A stretch of DNA of 64,000 nt, taken from the NCBI RefSeq assembly GCF_947179515.1, contig NC_067488.1, positions 39,467,342 through 39,531,341 on the forward strand. Reading direction: 5' to 3'. The notes under the pieces are model-generated. The model did no database searches and had not been told where the DNA came from. It worked only from the letters and a program-made list of their open reading frames with translations. The position numbers and the translations under genes are program-made. Each line of letters starts with the position of its first letter. Positions within the stretch are counted from its first letter, which is position 1. Positions 1 through 10,499 of this stretch are shown here, piece by piece. This DNA is from Apodemus sylvaticus (taxonomy: Eukaryota > Chordata > Mammalia > Rodentia > Muridae).

Positions 1-1960
1 GTCCAGTATGAACACAGGAGTTAAAATAGTATCTGAAGCTAGCACTGGTCCCTAAAATTTGGACAATATTATGGCAAATATTTGCTGAAAGGCCATATTT
101 TATCATTCATTCATAGATCATGTAAAGTGGAAGCTTCTAGTTTCTTTGGAAAGCTAATTATATCAAATGATGTTTTGCTGGGACATACAGGTAAATGGAT
201 GTCCTACTATAGCAAACACACAAAAGACTGTTTTGCTGAAACAGACACAGGTGAAACAATGTATTTATATAGCAAACATGTGAAAGGATGCTTGATGAAT
301 AAGTATAAATATGACCCAACAGAGAGTGGGAGACAAGTACTGAGTCTTGGTGTTATTTACTGTCTCACTATTCTTCACTAAAGACAAGCATGTATTGGTT
401 CACCTTTTGTATTATTATTGAGCTAAACTTGTAACAGTTATTGAAACTCACCCAAGATCTGCTCAGGAAGTTCCTGTGGCAGTTTGGTAACTCTGTGGGC
501 CAACTTCAAGCCAGTTGGCAAGCCCAGCATTTTTTTCAGGATTGAACTATATCTGCCTCATGTGTGCTTGCTGGAAAGACAGACTTTAGCTGAAAGTTTG
601 TGCCTAGTATCAGCTTATGTAGAGGACTGGTCTGCAGCTGCTGAATTGTATTTGGTCTTTTCTACAGGACTGAACTGCTACCAAAAGAAGATTGAGCTCA
701 CCCCCAAGAACTATTGCTGAACAGGTCCATTTCCCCCATATTCTACTAACTTTTCTTTTCCTCTACCCATGCTGGGTGGTATGTTAGAAGAAAGATTGAC
801 CCCTTATTAAAAGTAAGTTTCAAAAAAAATTGTGCCTACAATCATGTGTTTGGTACTTGGAATAGATCAATTCTGGCCTATGTATCTGCAACTCAGGCAA
901 TGTGCCCATGAACCCTAGGTACCTAGTAACCATGATCCAATGAAAGTTGGCATAATGAAATAAGATTGGTGATGGCACTGATTTTACCTATGGAAAATTC
1001 TTTAATAAATGAAAATTTAGAAACTTTTTAAATTTCAATATTATTGAAATTTACATAATTGTGAGGGCATAGATATTCATATATGATGAAGGAAATAACT
1101 TGAGTTTGCAAAATTATATTTCTGCTTCAGAATGAAATAAAACATTATGGTTTAAGGGGGATAAGTGTGAGGAACATGAGTGATAGAAACAATGTAAGAC
1201 AGTTTTCTGAAGTGACTTTCAGAGGTCAAATTGCTACTACAATGTATGCTAGCATGTTGCCATATTACCGAATGTAATTTTGAATTTTTAATTAGATTAT
1301 ATGAAAACTTGCAATACCTGCTAGCATTTTAGAACAACCTACTGGATCCTCATGTTCTGATTTGACTTTCTGATAACTTTTATCGTGCTTTGTTCATTAA
1401 GGTCACATTTTTCAATGATTGTTGTTTGAAGTATTCTGTATAAACTGCTTCCTAGGTAATGAGAACAACACAGCTCTTGCACATATAGCATACAGTCTAC
1501 ATTTAGACAGCTCTAGAAACCTTCAGAAAATGTCTATGTTAAATAGAAGGATGTCAAGTTGAAGGAGCTTGGTTAGGTAAAATGTTAGCTCAGTTCAGAC
1601 AGTTAAAATGAAAGTAAGAAATTATTTGCATCTTAATTCTCACTATTACATATGCACACATGAAAACATGCAGACATATGAGGATACATATGAAACTATG
1701 TACCTGAATATACAGTCATCTTATTTGTGAAATGATGCTAAAACTATCATCTCCATCATCTTGAGATAAGTTTTAAAAAAAAAATCACACACAGAACAAC
1801 AAACACAAGAGCTAACCGATACTGAAAATGCTAGTGCTCATGCTCATTAGAGCTCATCTGTAATAATGTATTCTACTTTACCTATGCCACAGCTTTGTTT
1901 GTTTATCTGCTTGTTTGTTCTGGACAATGTGTATATGGAAAGAAAATATTTTCCCATGGG
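1..1960. other. Unassigned non-coding DNA
   Basis: No gene, RNA gene or firmly recognised repeat is seen. The longest open frames (99 and 78 codons) show no familiar domain and their codon use resembles the surrounding DNA. The stretch 480-830 is less A+T-rich than its flanks and ends in an A-rich tract, so it may be an old interspersed repeat that I cannot classify. The rest is A+T-rich sequence. Confidence 0.5.
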
Positions 1961-1962
1961 TC

Positions 1963-2095
1963 TGGCATGTTCCCACCTGTATGATAATGGACTGAACCTT
2001 TGAACTGTGAGACAGTCTCAATTAAATGTTTTCTTCTATAAGAGTTGACTTGGTCAGGATTCTGTTCACAGAAGTAAAACCTTCACTAAGGCTAT
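1963..2095 (+). repeat. LTR-like rodent repeat, 3' fragment
   Basis: This piece matches other copies in the window (25900-26030, 42510-42650, 50440-50557). The shared order is a 'gactgaacc' block, an 'aattaaatg' block, a stretch like 'cttctataagagtt', then 'cacagaagtaaaacctt' and 'actaag'. The layout resembles the 3' end of rodent MaLR-type LTRs. The family name is uncertain because I am working from pattern memory. Confidence 0.45.
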
Positions 2096-2900
2096 TTTGT
2101 TTGCTGAGCTACAGTGAGAGGTAGGTCAGATACACGCAGCCACTGCTATGCTTCTTAGTACCCACCAGTCCTGTGATAGTCAGAATCTCTGACAATTCTG
2201 GCCTTCTATAAATGCTATATGACCTCTAAATCTTCACATGGGAGAAAGTTCATACTCACACATACATACATACAAACATGTGCATGCCTTGAATACACAG
2301 ATTGAGTTTGTTTTCATAGCTCATCTATTAGACAGAACATTTATTAGCTAGAGCTGCCTTATCCTACTTGATTTTATATCTCTGAAATCAAAACAGACAC
2401 TGTATCAGGATGTGATCTAAGAAATAGATAATGTATCATATATGTTAAATATATGTTAAATAGCTAGAATTCTAAGTACATGTAATTGAGACACAGTCCC
2501 GTTTAGTGGGTGATATACTTCAGAATGAGTAATGACTTTTCTGTGAAAAAAAAATACACACTTGGACTCAGCTTGAAAGAGGAAATTGGTCTGTTCCATT
2601 CAACTGAAGAATAAACTTCACACTTCTTATCTAAAAGTTACTTTTCTACATGAGACTTCAAAATATCTGTTTTGTCACTTTCAGAGTACTTCTGTTTCTG
2701 TACCCAAGTCTCCAGACAGAACAGAACGATTGACAAGAAATCCTTATTCTTCTCTCTGGTTTTTACACCATCTGTTCATACAAGCTTGAACTGTCTCCAT
2801 TTTAATTGTCCAGCATTGCTAAGACACACAAAATGTCACCTCCACCATGAAGAATTCTTTCTGAACTTTAACATCTTAATTATAAAAGCCAAGCCTTTAA
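2096..2900. other. Unassigned non-coding DNA
   Basis: A+T-rich sequence with only short shadow frames. No repeat family or gene is recognised. Confidence 0.5.
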
Positions 2901-2951
2901 AGAAAAAAAAAAAAAAACAAAAAACAAAAAAAAAAAAAAAAAAAAAAAAAA
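2901..2951. repeat. A-rich tract
   Basis: About 51 bases that are almost all A, broken by isolated C residues. It could be the tail of a decayed retrotransposon or processed transcript, but no body is recognisable upstream. The 100-codon frame ending in a lysine run is this tract read as codons, not a gene. Confidence 0.85.
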
Positions 2952-3250
2952 CCTCTTTCCCCTTTCCCCAATAATGGAAAAATAGCAGTTTTAGAGATTT
3001 GTTCTTTCTTTCTTTAATTTTTCAAATTCTATCATTTTTGCACATGCTTCTTTCGTTCCTACTAAATCACTGTAATTTTTAACAAAATAGTTAAATATGT
3101 ACTTTTGTCTGCCAACCTCTTTATATTGACATGGCTTTCAGTAGGCATGTAATGGTGGTATATTTTAAATCTAACGTTACTGCAGCTGAAAGCTATTGCT
3201 TTTGTTCACATAATCTTGCTTGTTGTTAACCAGAGTTCTTTAAATGTAGG

Positions 3251-3384
3251 GAAGCCAGATGGTGTGGGGTATACCAAAAACATAGCAAATAGGAAGTCAA
3301 AACAGGAGGATCATCACTTGATTTCTGGGTTGCAAAGTGAGTTACAGGTCACTCAGTTGTTCTTAAGGAGACTGTGTCTCAATT
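3251..3384 (+). repeat. Divergent B1-like SINE
   Basis: The order of blocks follows a 7SL-derived B1 in sense: a 'gatggtgtgg' start, a 'caggaggatcat' middle, a 'gggttgcaaagtgagtt' block and a 'gagactgtgtctcaa' end. It is strongly diverged, so it is an old copy. A TCTA microsatellite has grown at its tail. Confidence 0.55.
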
Positions 3385-3449
3385 TATCTATCTATCAATC
3401 ATCTATCTGTCTGTCTATCATCTATGTATCTATCTTTCTATCTCTCTTA
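3385..3449. repeat. (TCTA)n / (TCTG)n microsatellite
   Basis: Imperfect tetranucleotide repeat directly after the B1-like SINE, probably seeded by the SINE's tail. Confidence 0.85.
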
Positions 3450-3563
3450 TTCTGAGTGTTTATGTATGTTCTGTGGGTATACCATATGTGCTATTTACTA
3501 TAGATTGAATATATAGTGTATGTTAAAATATATTAAAGTAGAAAAGTAGAGCCCCTGAGATTC

Positions 3564-3579
3564 AAAATTGCTCTTGGTC
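3564..3579. repeat. Target-site duplication, left copy (L1-A)
   Basis: The 16-bp sequence aaaattgctcttggtc occurs here and at 9532-9547, exactly bracketing the LINE-1. This is the footprint of target-primed reverse transcription and fixes the insertion limits. Confidence 0.93.
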
Positions 3580-4157
3580 GTGCCTGGGCTGCAACGCCAC
3601 AACACCAGGTCCTGCAAGAAGCCAGAGGGGCACTCTGGAGGCTGGCTGGGAGGAGTCAGTGTCCTCTGGTGAGTCTAGCAGGCCCTGCTGGAGCCTTCAG
3701 GTGTCTGCTTCTGGATCTGAACAGCCTGGGCCACTGCACTCAGTCTCCAGGAAGTGCAAGAGGCCTGGTGTGCACCCAGAGGCAGACTGGGAGCACACAG
3801 CTTGCTCCTGCTGCACAGAGCTTAGGTTCCAGTCCTGAGGCCTCTAGTGGGAGCCTTCAGATCTCCGCTTTGGGATCCAGAACAGCCTGGGCTGCAACAC
3901 CACATCTCCAGGTCCTGCAAGAGGCCAGAGGGGCACTCTGGAGGCCGGCTGGGAGGAGTCAGTGTGCTCTGGTGAGTCCAGCAGTGCCCTGCAGGAGCCA
4001 TCAGGTGTCTGCTTTGGGATCTGAACAGCCTGGGCCACAGCACCCTGTCTCCAGGCAGTGCAGGAGGTCAGCTGTGCACGAGAGGCCACCTGGGAAGAGG
4101 CAGCTTGCACTGGTGAGTCCAGAATTGACAAGACCAACTAATACCAGTGAGAACTAG
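3580..4157 (+). promoter_or_regulatory. L1-A 5' UTR: dimeric promoter monomers
   Basis: G+C-rich tandem array. The block starting 'gcctgggctgcaac' recurs at 3582 and 3885, giving a 303-bp period. Inside each period are two related halves, seen from the 'gagcc' anchors at 3691, 3851 and 3995 (spacings 160 and 144). In murine L1s such 5' monomers drive transcription; that role is inferred here. The region is richer in G+C than the surrounding DNA. Confidence 0.85.
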
Positions 4158-5376
4158 ATGGCAAAAGGCAAACACAGGAATGTCACTAACAGAAATCAAG
4201 GCAATATGGCAGCATCTGAACCCATTTCTCCTTTAACAGCATGTCCTGGATACCCCATCAAACCAGAAAAACAAGATTTGGATTTAAAATCACTGGTCAT
4301 GATGCTGGTGGAGGAACACATGAAGGGCATACTTAAAGAAATTCAGGAGAAAATGGATCAAAAGTAAGAAGTCCTTACAAGGGAAACACAAAAATCATTG
4401 AAAGAAATTCAGGAGAATACAAAAGCCAGTAAGGAGGAAATGCAAAAATCACTTAAAGAAATACAGGAGAACTTTGGTCAACAGGCTGAGGTCATGAAAG
4501 AGGAAACACAAAAATCTCTTAAAGAATTACAGGAAAGCAAAAACAAGCAAGTGAAGGAGCTGAGCAAAACCATCCAGGATCTAAAATCAGAAGTAGAAAC
4601 AACTAAGAAAACTCAAAGGGAGACAACTTTGGAGATAGAAAACCTTGGGAAGAAATCAGGGGACATAGATGCAAATATCAACAACAGAATACAAGAGATA
4701 GAAGAAAGATGCTCAGATGCTGAAGATACCATAGAAACCATGGACTCAACAGTTAAAGAAAATGCCAAATGCAAAAAGCTTGTAACACAAAACATCCAGG
4801 AAATCCAGGACAAAATGAGAAGACCAAACCTAAGGATTAGAGGTATAGATGAGAGTGAAGATTTACAACTTAAAGGGCCAGCAAATATCTTCAATAGAAT
4901 TATGGAAGAAAGCTTCCCTAACCTAAAGAGAGAGATGCCCATGAATATACAAGAAGCCTACAGAACTCCAAACAGACTGGACCAGAACAGAAATACCTCC
5001 CGTCACATAATAATCAAAACCCCAAATGTACTAAACAAAGAAAGAATATTAAAGGCAGTAAGAGAAAAAGATATATAAAGGAGTAACATATAACATATAA
5101 AGGACGACCTATCAGAATCACACCAGACTTCTCACCTGAGACTATGAAAGCTAGAAGATCCTGGGCAGATCTCATGCAGATTTTAAGAGAACACAAATGC
5201 CGGCCAAAACTACTATACCCAGTAAAAATCTCAATCACCATAGATGGAGAAACTAAGATATTCGATGACAAAACAAGTTTACCCAATATCTATCCACAAA
5301 CCCAGCTTTACAAAGGATAATAGGAGGATAACAGCAATCCAAAGAGGGAAACTTCACCCTGGAAAAAGCAAGATAG
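4158..5376 (+). pseudogene. L1-A ORF1 remnant (ORF1p RNA-binding protein)
   Basis: ORF1p is the L1 coiled-coil trimer that coats L1 RNA and acts as a nucleic-acid chaperone. The ATG at 4158 directly follows an in-frame TAG, and the protein begins MAKGKHRN as in the other copies here. Repeated LKEIQEN coiled-coil blocks follow, then the RNA-binding part ending in LNKERILKAVREK. Two lesions are clear. A TAA at 4365-4367 replaces the codon that is TTA in the other copies, and the frame stays open afterwards. Small indels with repeated 'acatata' at about 5070-5100 then end the frame at 5078. The C-terminal domain is recognisable to 5376 but out of register. Non-functional. Confidence 0.92.
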
Positions 5377-5439
5377 TAACCTTCTTTCATCAAACCCAAA
5401 AGAAGTTAACCAATCAAATTTTAAAAAATAACATAAAAA

Positions 5440-5973
5440 ATGACAGGAAGTAATAATCACTATTCCTTAATATCTCTTAACATCAATGGACTCAATGGCC
5501 CGATGCAAAGACATACACTAACCGACTGGATAAGTAAAACGGGATCCTAAATTTTGCTGCATACAGGAAACACACCTCAGGGTCAAAGACAAACACTGCC
5601 TTAGAATAAAAGGCTGGAAGACAATTTTACAAGCAAATGGTCTCAGGAAACAAGCTGGAGTAGCCATTCTAATATCAGATAAAATTGACTTTCAACCCAA
5701 AGTCATCAAAAGAGACTCTGAGGGACACTTCTTGCTGGTCAAAGGAAAAATACAGCAAGAAGAACTCTTAATCCTGAACATCTATGCTCCAAATGCAAGG
5801 GAACCCTCATTCATAAAAGAAACTTTATTAAAGCTCAAAGCACACATTGCACCTAACACAATGAGTGTGGATGACTTCAACACTGCACTTTCCTCAATGG
5901 ACTGATCAGGAATACAGAAACTGAACCGGGACAAAATGAAACTAATTGAAGCTTTGGGCCAATTAGATTTAAC

Positions 5974-6015
<42 letters not shown>

Positions 6016-9000
6016 CTATCCTAAAGCAAAAGAATATAACTTTTTCTCAGCACCTCATGGTACCTTCTCCAAAATCGACCATATAATTGGTCACAAGACA
6101 GACCTCAACAAATATAAGATCGAACTAATCCCATGCCTCCTATCAGATCACTATGGAGTAAAAGTGGTCTTCAATAGCAACAAAAACAACAGAAAACCCA
6201 CATACACATGAAAACTGAACAATATTCTACTCAATGATACCTTGGTCAAGGAAGAAATAAAGAAAGAAATCAAAGACTTTTTAGAACTTAATGAAAATAT
6301 AGACACAACATAACCAAATCTATGGGACACAATGAAAGCAGTGCTAAGAGGAAAACTCATAGCCCTGAGTGCCTCCAAAAAGAAAATGGAGAGAGCATAC
6401 ACTTAATGACACACCTGAAAGCCCTGGAACAAAAAGAAGCTATTTCACCAAGGAGGAGTAGAAGGCAGGAAATCATCAAACTCAGGGCAGAAATCAATCA
6501 AGTAGAAACAAAGAGAACCATACAAAGAATCAACAAAACCAGGAGCTGGTTCTTTGAGAAAATAAACAAGATAGATAAACCCTTAGCCAGACTAACCAAA
6601 GGGTACAGAGACAGTATCCAGATTAACAAACTTAGAAATGAAAAGGGAGATATAACAACAGAAACTGAGGAAATTCAAAAAATCATTAGATCCTACTACA
6701 AAAGCCTATACTCAACACAACTGGAGAATCTGGAGGAAATGGACAGTTTCTTAGACAGATATTCGACACCAAAACTAAATGAGGATCAGATAGATCATCT
6801 AAACAGTCCCATAACACCTGAGGAAATAAAAAGGGTCATAGAAAGTCTCCCAACCAAAAAAAGCACGGGACCAGATGGCTTCAGTGCAGAATTCTATCAG
6901 GCCTTCAAAGACCTAACTCCAATACTCTTTAAACTACTCCACAAAATAGAAACAGAAGGAACTCTACCCAACTCGTTCTATGAAGCCACAGTTACGCTGA
7001 TACCAAAACCACACAAAGATCCAACAAAGAAAGAGAACTTCTGGCCAATTTCTCTTATGAATATTGATGCAAATATACTTAATAAAATTCTTGCCAACCG
7101 AATCCAAGAACACATCAAAACAATCATCCACCATGATCAAGTAGGCTTCATCCCAGGAATGCAGGGATGGTTCAATATAAGGAAATCCATCAATTCTATC
7201 CACTACATAAACAAACTCAAAGAAAAAAACCATATGATCATCTCATTAGATGCAGAAAAAGCATTTGACAAAATTCAGCATCCTTTCATGCTAAAAGTCT
7301 TGGAAAGAATAGGAATTCAAGGCCCATACCTAAACATCATTAAAGCAATATACAGCAAACCGGTACCTAACATCAAACTAAACAGAGAGAAACTTGAAGC
7401 AATCCCACTAAAATCAGGGACTAGACTAGGCTGCCCTCTCTCTCCATATCTTTTCAATATAGTACTTGAAGTTCTAGATAGAGCAATTAGACAACATAAG
7501 GAGGTCCAGGGGATATAAATTGGAAAGGAAGAAGTCAAATGATCACTATTTGCAAATGACATTATAGTCTACTTAAGTGACCTGAAAACCTCCACCAGAG
7601 AACTCCTACAGCTGATAAACAACTTCAGCAAAGTGGCTGGTTATAAAATCAACTCAAGCAAATCAGTTGCCTTCCTATACTCAAAGGATAAGCAGGCTGA
7701 GAAAGAAGTTAGGGAAATGACACCCTTCACAACAGCCACAAACAATATAAAGTATCTTGGTGTGACTCTAACCAAACAAGTGAAAGATCTAAACGACAAG
7801 AACTTCAGGTCTCTGAAGAAGGAAATCGAAGAAGACCTCAGAAAATGGAAAAATCTGCTATGCTCATGAATAGGCTGGATTAATATAGTTAAAATGGCCA
7901 TCTTGACAAAAGCGATCTACAGATTCAATGAAATTCCCATCAAAATCCCAACTCAGTTCTTCACAGACTTAGAAAAAGCAACTCTCAAATTCATCTGGAA
8001 TAACAAAAAACCCAGGATAGCTAAATCTATTCTCAATAACAAAAGAAATTCTGGGGGAATCAGTATCCCTGACTTCAAGCAATAATATAGAGCAATAGTG
8101 TTAAAAACTGCATGGTATTGGCACAGTGACAGACAAGTGGACCAATGGAATAGAACTGAAGATCCAGAAATGAATCCACACACCTATGGTCACTTGATCT
8201 TCGACAAAGGAGCCAAAAACATCTAGTGGAAAAAAGATAGCCTTTTCAACAAATGGTGCTAGATCAATTGGAGGTCAGCATGCAGAAGAAAGCAAATTGA
8301 TCCATTCTTATCTCCATGTACTAAACTTCACTCCAAGTGGATCAAGGACCTCCATGTAAAACCAGACACACTGAAACTAATAGAAAAGAAACTTGGGAAG
8401 ACCCTTGAGGACATAGGCACAGGGGAAATGTTCCTGAAGAGATCACCAATAGCTTATGCTCTAAGATCAAGAATTGACAAATGGGACATCATATAATTAC
8501 AAATTTTCTGCATGGCAAAGGACACTGTTAAAAGGACAAAACAGCAACCATCAAATTGGGAAAGGATATTCACCAACCCTACATCTGGTAGAGGGCTAAT
8601 ATCCAATATATACAAAGAACTCAGGAAGTTAGACCCCCAGAACCAAATAACCCTATTAAAAATGGGGTACAGATCTAAACAAAGAATTTTCACCTGAAAA
8701 AATTCGGATGGCCGAGAGGTACCTTAAGAAGTGCTCAACATCATTAGTCATTAGGGAAATACAAATCAAAACAACACTGAGATTTCACCTTACACCAGTC
8801 AGAATGGCTAAGTTCAAAAACTCAGGAGACAGCAGGTGTTGGCGAGGATTTGGAGAAGGAGGAACACTCCTCCACTGCTGGTGGGGCTGTAAGATGGTAC
8901 AACCACTTTGGAAATCAGTCTGGCGGTTCCTCAGAAAACTGGATATGACACTTCCGGAGGACCCTGCTATACCTCTCCTGGGCATATACCCAAAGGATTA

Positions 9001-9274
9001 CCTCGCATTCAATAAAGACACATGCTCCATTATGTTCATAGCAGCCTTATTTAAAATAGCCAGAAGCTGGAAAGAACCCAGATGTCCCTCAAAGGAGGAA
9101 TGGATACAGAAAATGTGGTATATTTACATAATGGAATACTACTCAGCAATTAGAAACAATGAATTTACAAAATTTTTAGGCAAATGGTTTGATCTGGAAA
9201 ATATCATCCTAAGTGAGGTAACCCAATCACAAAAGAATACACATGGAATGCAATCTCTGATAAGTGGATATTAA
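5440..9274 (+). pseudogene. L1-A ORF2 remnant (endonuclease / reverse transcriptase)
   Basis: ORF2p nicks target DNA with an AP-like endonuclease and copies L1 RNA by target-primed reverse transcription. The start is ATG at 5440 ([19 protein letters not shown]). Parts of the endonuclease domain are visible, but it is frameshifted near 5535 and carries a TA expansion at 5978-6007. The longest piece, 6322-7518, covers the linker and the first RT motifs, including [15 protein letters not shown] and [12 protein letters not shown]. The RT catalytic motif FADD is FAND at 7549-7560, which removes a metal-binding aspartate. A TGA lies just before it and a TAA at 7516. The C-terminal part, 8708-9274, includes the Cys-rich block [17 protein letters not shown] and ends LISGY. 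Dead copy. Confidence 0.93.
5978..6007. repeat. (TA)n inside L1-A ORF2
   Basis: About 15 TA units where L1-C and L1-D have only a short 'gatatatata' run. The repeat expanded after insertion and disrupts the endonuclease frame. Confidence 0.85.
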
Positions 9275-9531
9275 TTAGCCCAGAAGCCCTGAATACCCAA
9301 GGCACAAATCACATAACAAATGATTCACATGAAGAAGTTTGGAGAGGGTCCTGATCCTGGAAAGAATTGATCTAGCATTGGAGGGGAATATAAGGACAGA
9401 GAAAAAGGAGGGAGATGATTGGAGAATGGATGGAGAGAAGAAAGTTTATGGGACATATGGGGAGGGGGGATATGGGAAAGGGGAAATCATTTGCAATGTA
9501 AACAAAGAATATAGAAAATAAAAATATTAAA

Positions 9532-9547
9532 AAAATTGCTCTTGGTC
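9532..9547. repeat. Target-site duplication, right copy (L1-A)
   Basis: Exact copy of the 16 bases at 3564-3579, directly after the A-rich L1 tail. Confidence 0.93.
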
Positions 9548-9824
9548 ATGTGATCAGTTAAAGGTGAGAACAATGGCACAAATTCTGTCTCATGATGGAA
9601 GGCAATATTTTAGTTTTTAGCCATGTAAATCCTATAATATTCTGAAGGTGTTTATCTAGAAGAAATCTCATAGCTGACCACTGTAACTAGTTCAACCTCC
9701 CACAGGCAATATTTGAGGTGATTGCTAGATGCAGGTCTGAGTAAAGCCTAACTCATCTATGTGTATTAATTAATGAAGATTTCTCAACTGTTGACTTTAT
9801 AAGCTACTTCTTAATTAAAACTAT

Positions 9825-10470
9825 ATTCTTCTCTCAGACAATTCACTCCAATCACAGTTTCCCCTCCTCCCACTCTTTTTAGCTCCCCTCCCCACAACTG
9901 TTTTCACTCCACACCCCCTACTTTCAAGGCATGACAGCCAAACATAACCAATCAAGAAGCAATAAGACCCTCAAAACAGGCCTGGACAAGGCAAGTTACG
10001 AAAGACAAGGCAAGGAGAAAAACAATCTCAGGAGGAGGTTAAAGACTCAGAGATACACCTTTACATTTTGTTAGCAATCAAACCAAAACCCCAAACTAAC
10101 AGCCATAATATATATGGCTGTTATATTGACCATATATAGCAGACCTTTGCAGATACTGCACTTGCTGTTTTCGTCTCTATAAGCCCATGTGAAACTGATT
10201 TAGTTTGATTTGCTGGTCCATGTTATCCTAGTGTCTTCCATCCCCTATGACCCCTTACAGTCTTTTTTCATCATCTTCCATGTGGCTCTCTGATCTCCAA
10301 TGGGAGAGACCTGAGGGTAACCTCCAATTTAGACTCTTTCCACATAATTTCTTTCTGTGGGTCTGTGCAATGACTCCCATCAATGTCTGAAGGAAGCCTC
10401 TTTGATGATGACTGGAAGAAAAACGTATCTATAACTACAACCAAATATCATTGGGAAACACTTCACTGAT
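9825..10470 (-). mobile_element. Old LINE-1 (Lx-type) UTR fragment, antisense
   Basis: The pyrimidine-rich start, then blocks such as 'tggctctctgatctccaatgg', 'gtgggtctgtgca' and 'gaagcctctttgatgatgac', match in order what I remember of untranslated sequence from old murine LINE-1s, in antisense. No ORF is preserved. The family assignment is from pattern memory. Confidence 0.5.
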
Positions 10471-10494
10471 TTGTTTGTTTGTTTGTTTGTTTGT
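10470..10494. repeat. (TTTG)n microsatellite
   Basis: Six TTTG units at the end of the antisense L1-like block. Confidence 0.85.
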
Positions 10495-10499
10495 GTGAC

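Larger units (their letters stand above)
3580..9531 (+). mobile_element. L1-A: full-length LINE-1, inactive
   Basis: A complete murine-type LINE-1 of about 5.95 kb: 5' UTR of promoter repeats (3580-4157), ORF1 remnant (4158-5376), short spacer, ORF2 remnant (5440-9274), 3' UTR (9275-9510) and an A-rich tail. An exact 16-bp target-site duplication flanks it, so it entered as one unit. Both ORFs carry nonsense codons and frameshifts, and the reverse-transcriptase active site is mutated, so it cannot move by itself. Its 5' UTR matches L1-D, but its 3' UTR matches the fragment at 62990-63261 and not L1-D. Confidence 0.95.

Noticed and set aside
3669..4157. 162-codon open frame in the L1-A 5' UTR, ending one codon before the ORF1 ATG
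   Set aside because: It stays open partly because the 303-bp monomer is a multiple of three. In L1-D the same frame is closed by a TAA (gtc to gta change), so it is not conserved.
4613..4942. Minus-strand frames opposite ORF1 (also at 29669-30118 and 51809-52042)
   Set aside because: They recur in every L1 copy as the shadow of A-rich ORF1 sequence; they have no independent support.
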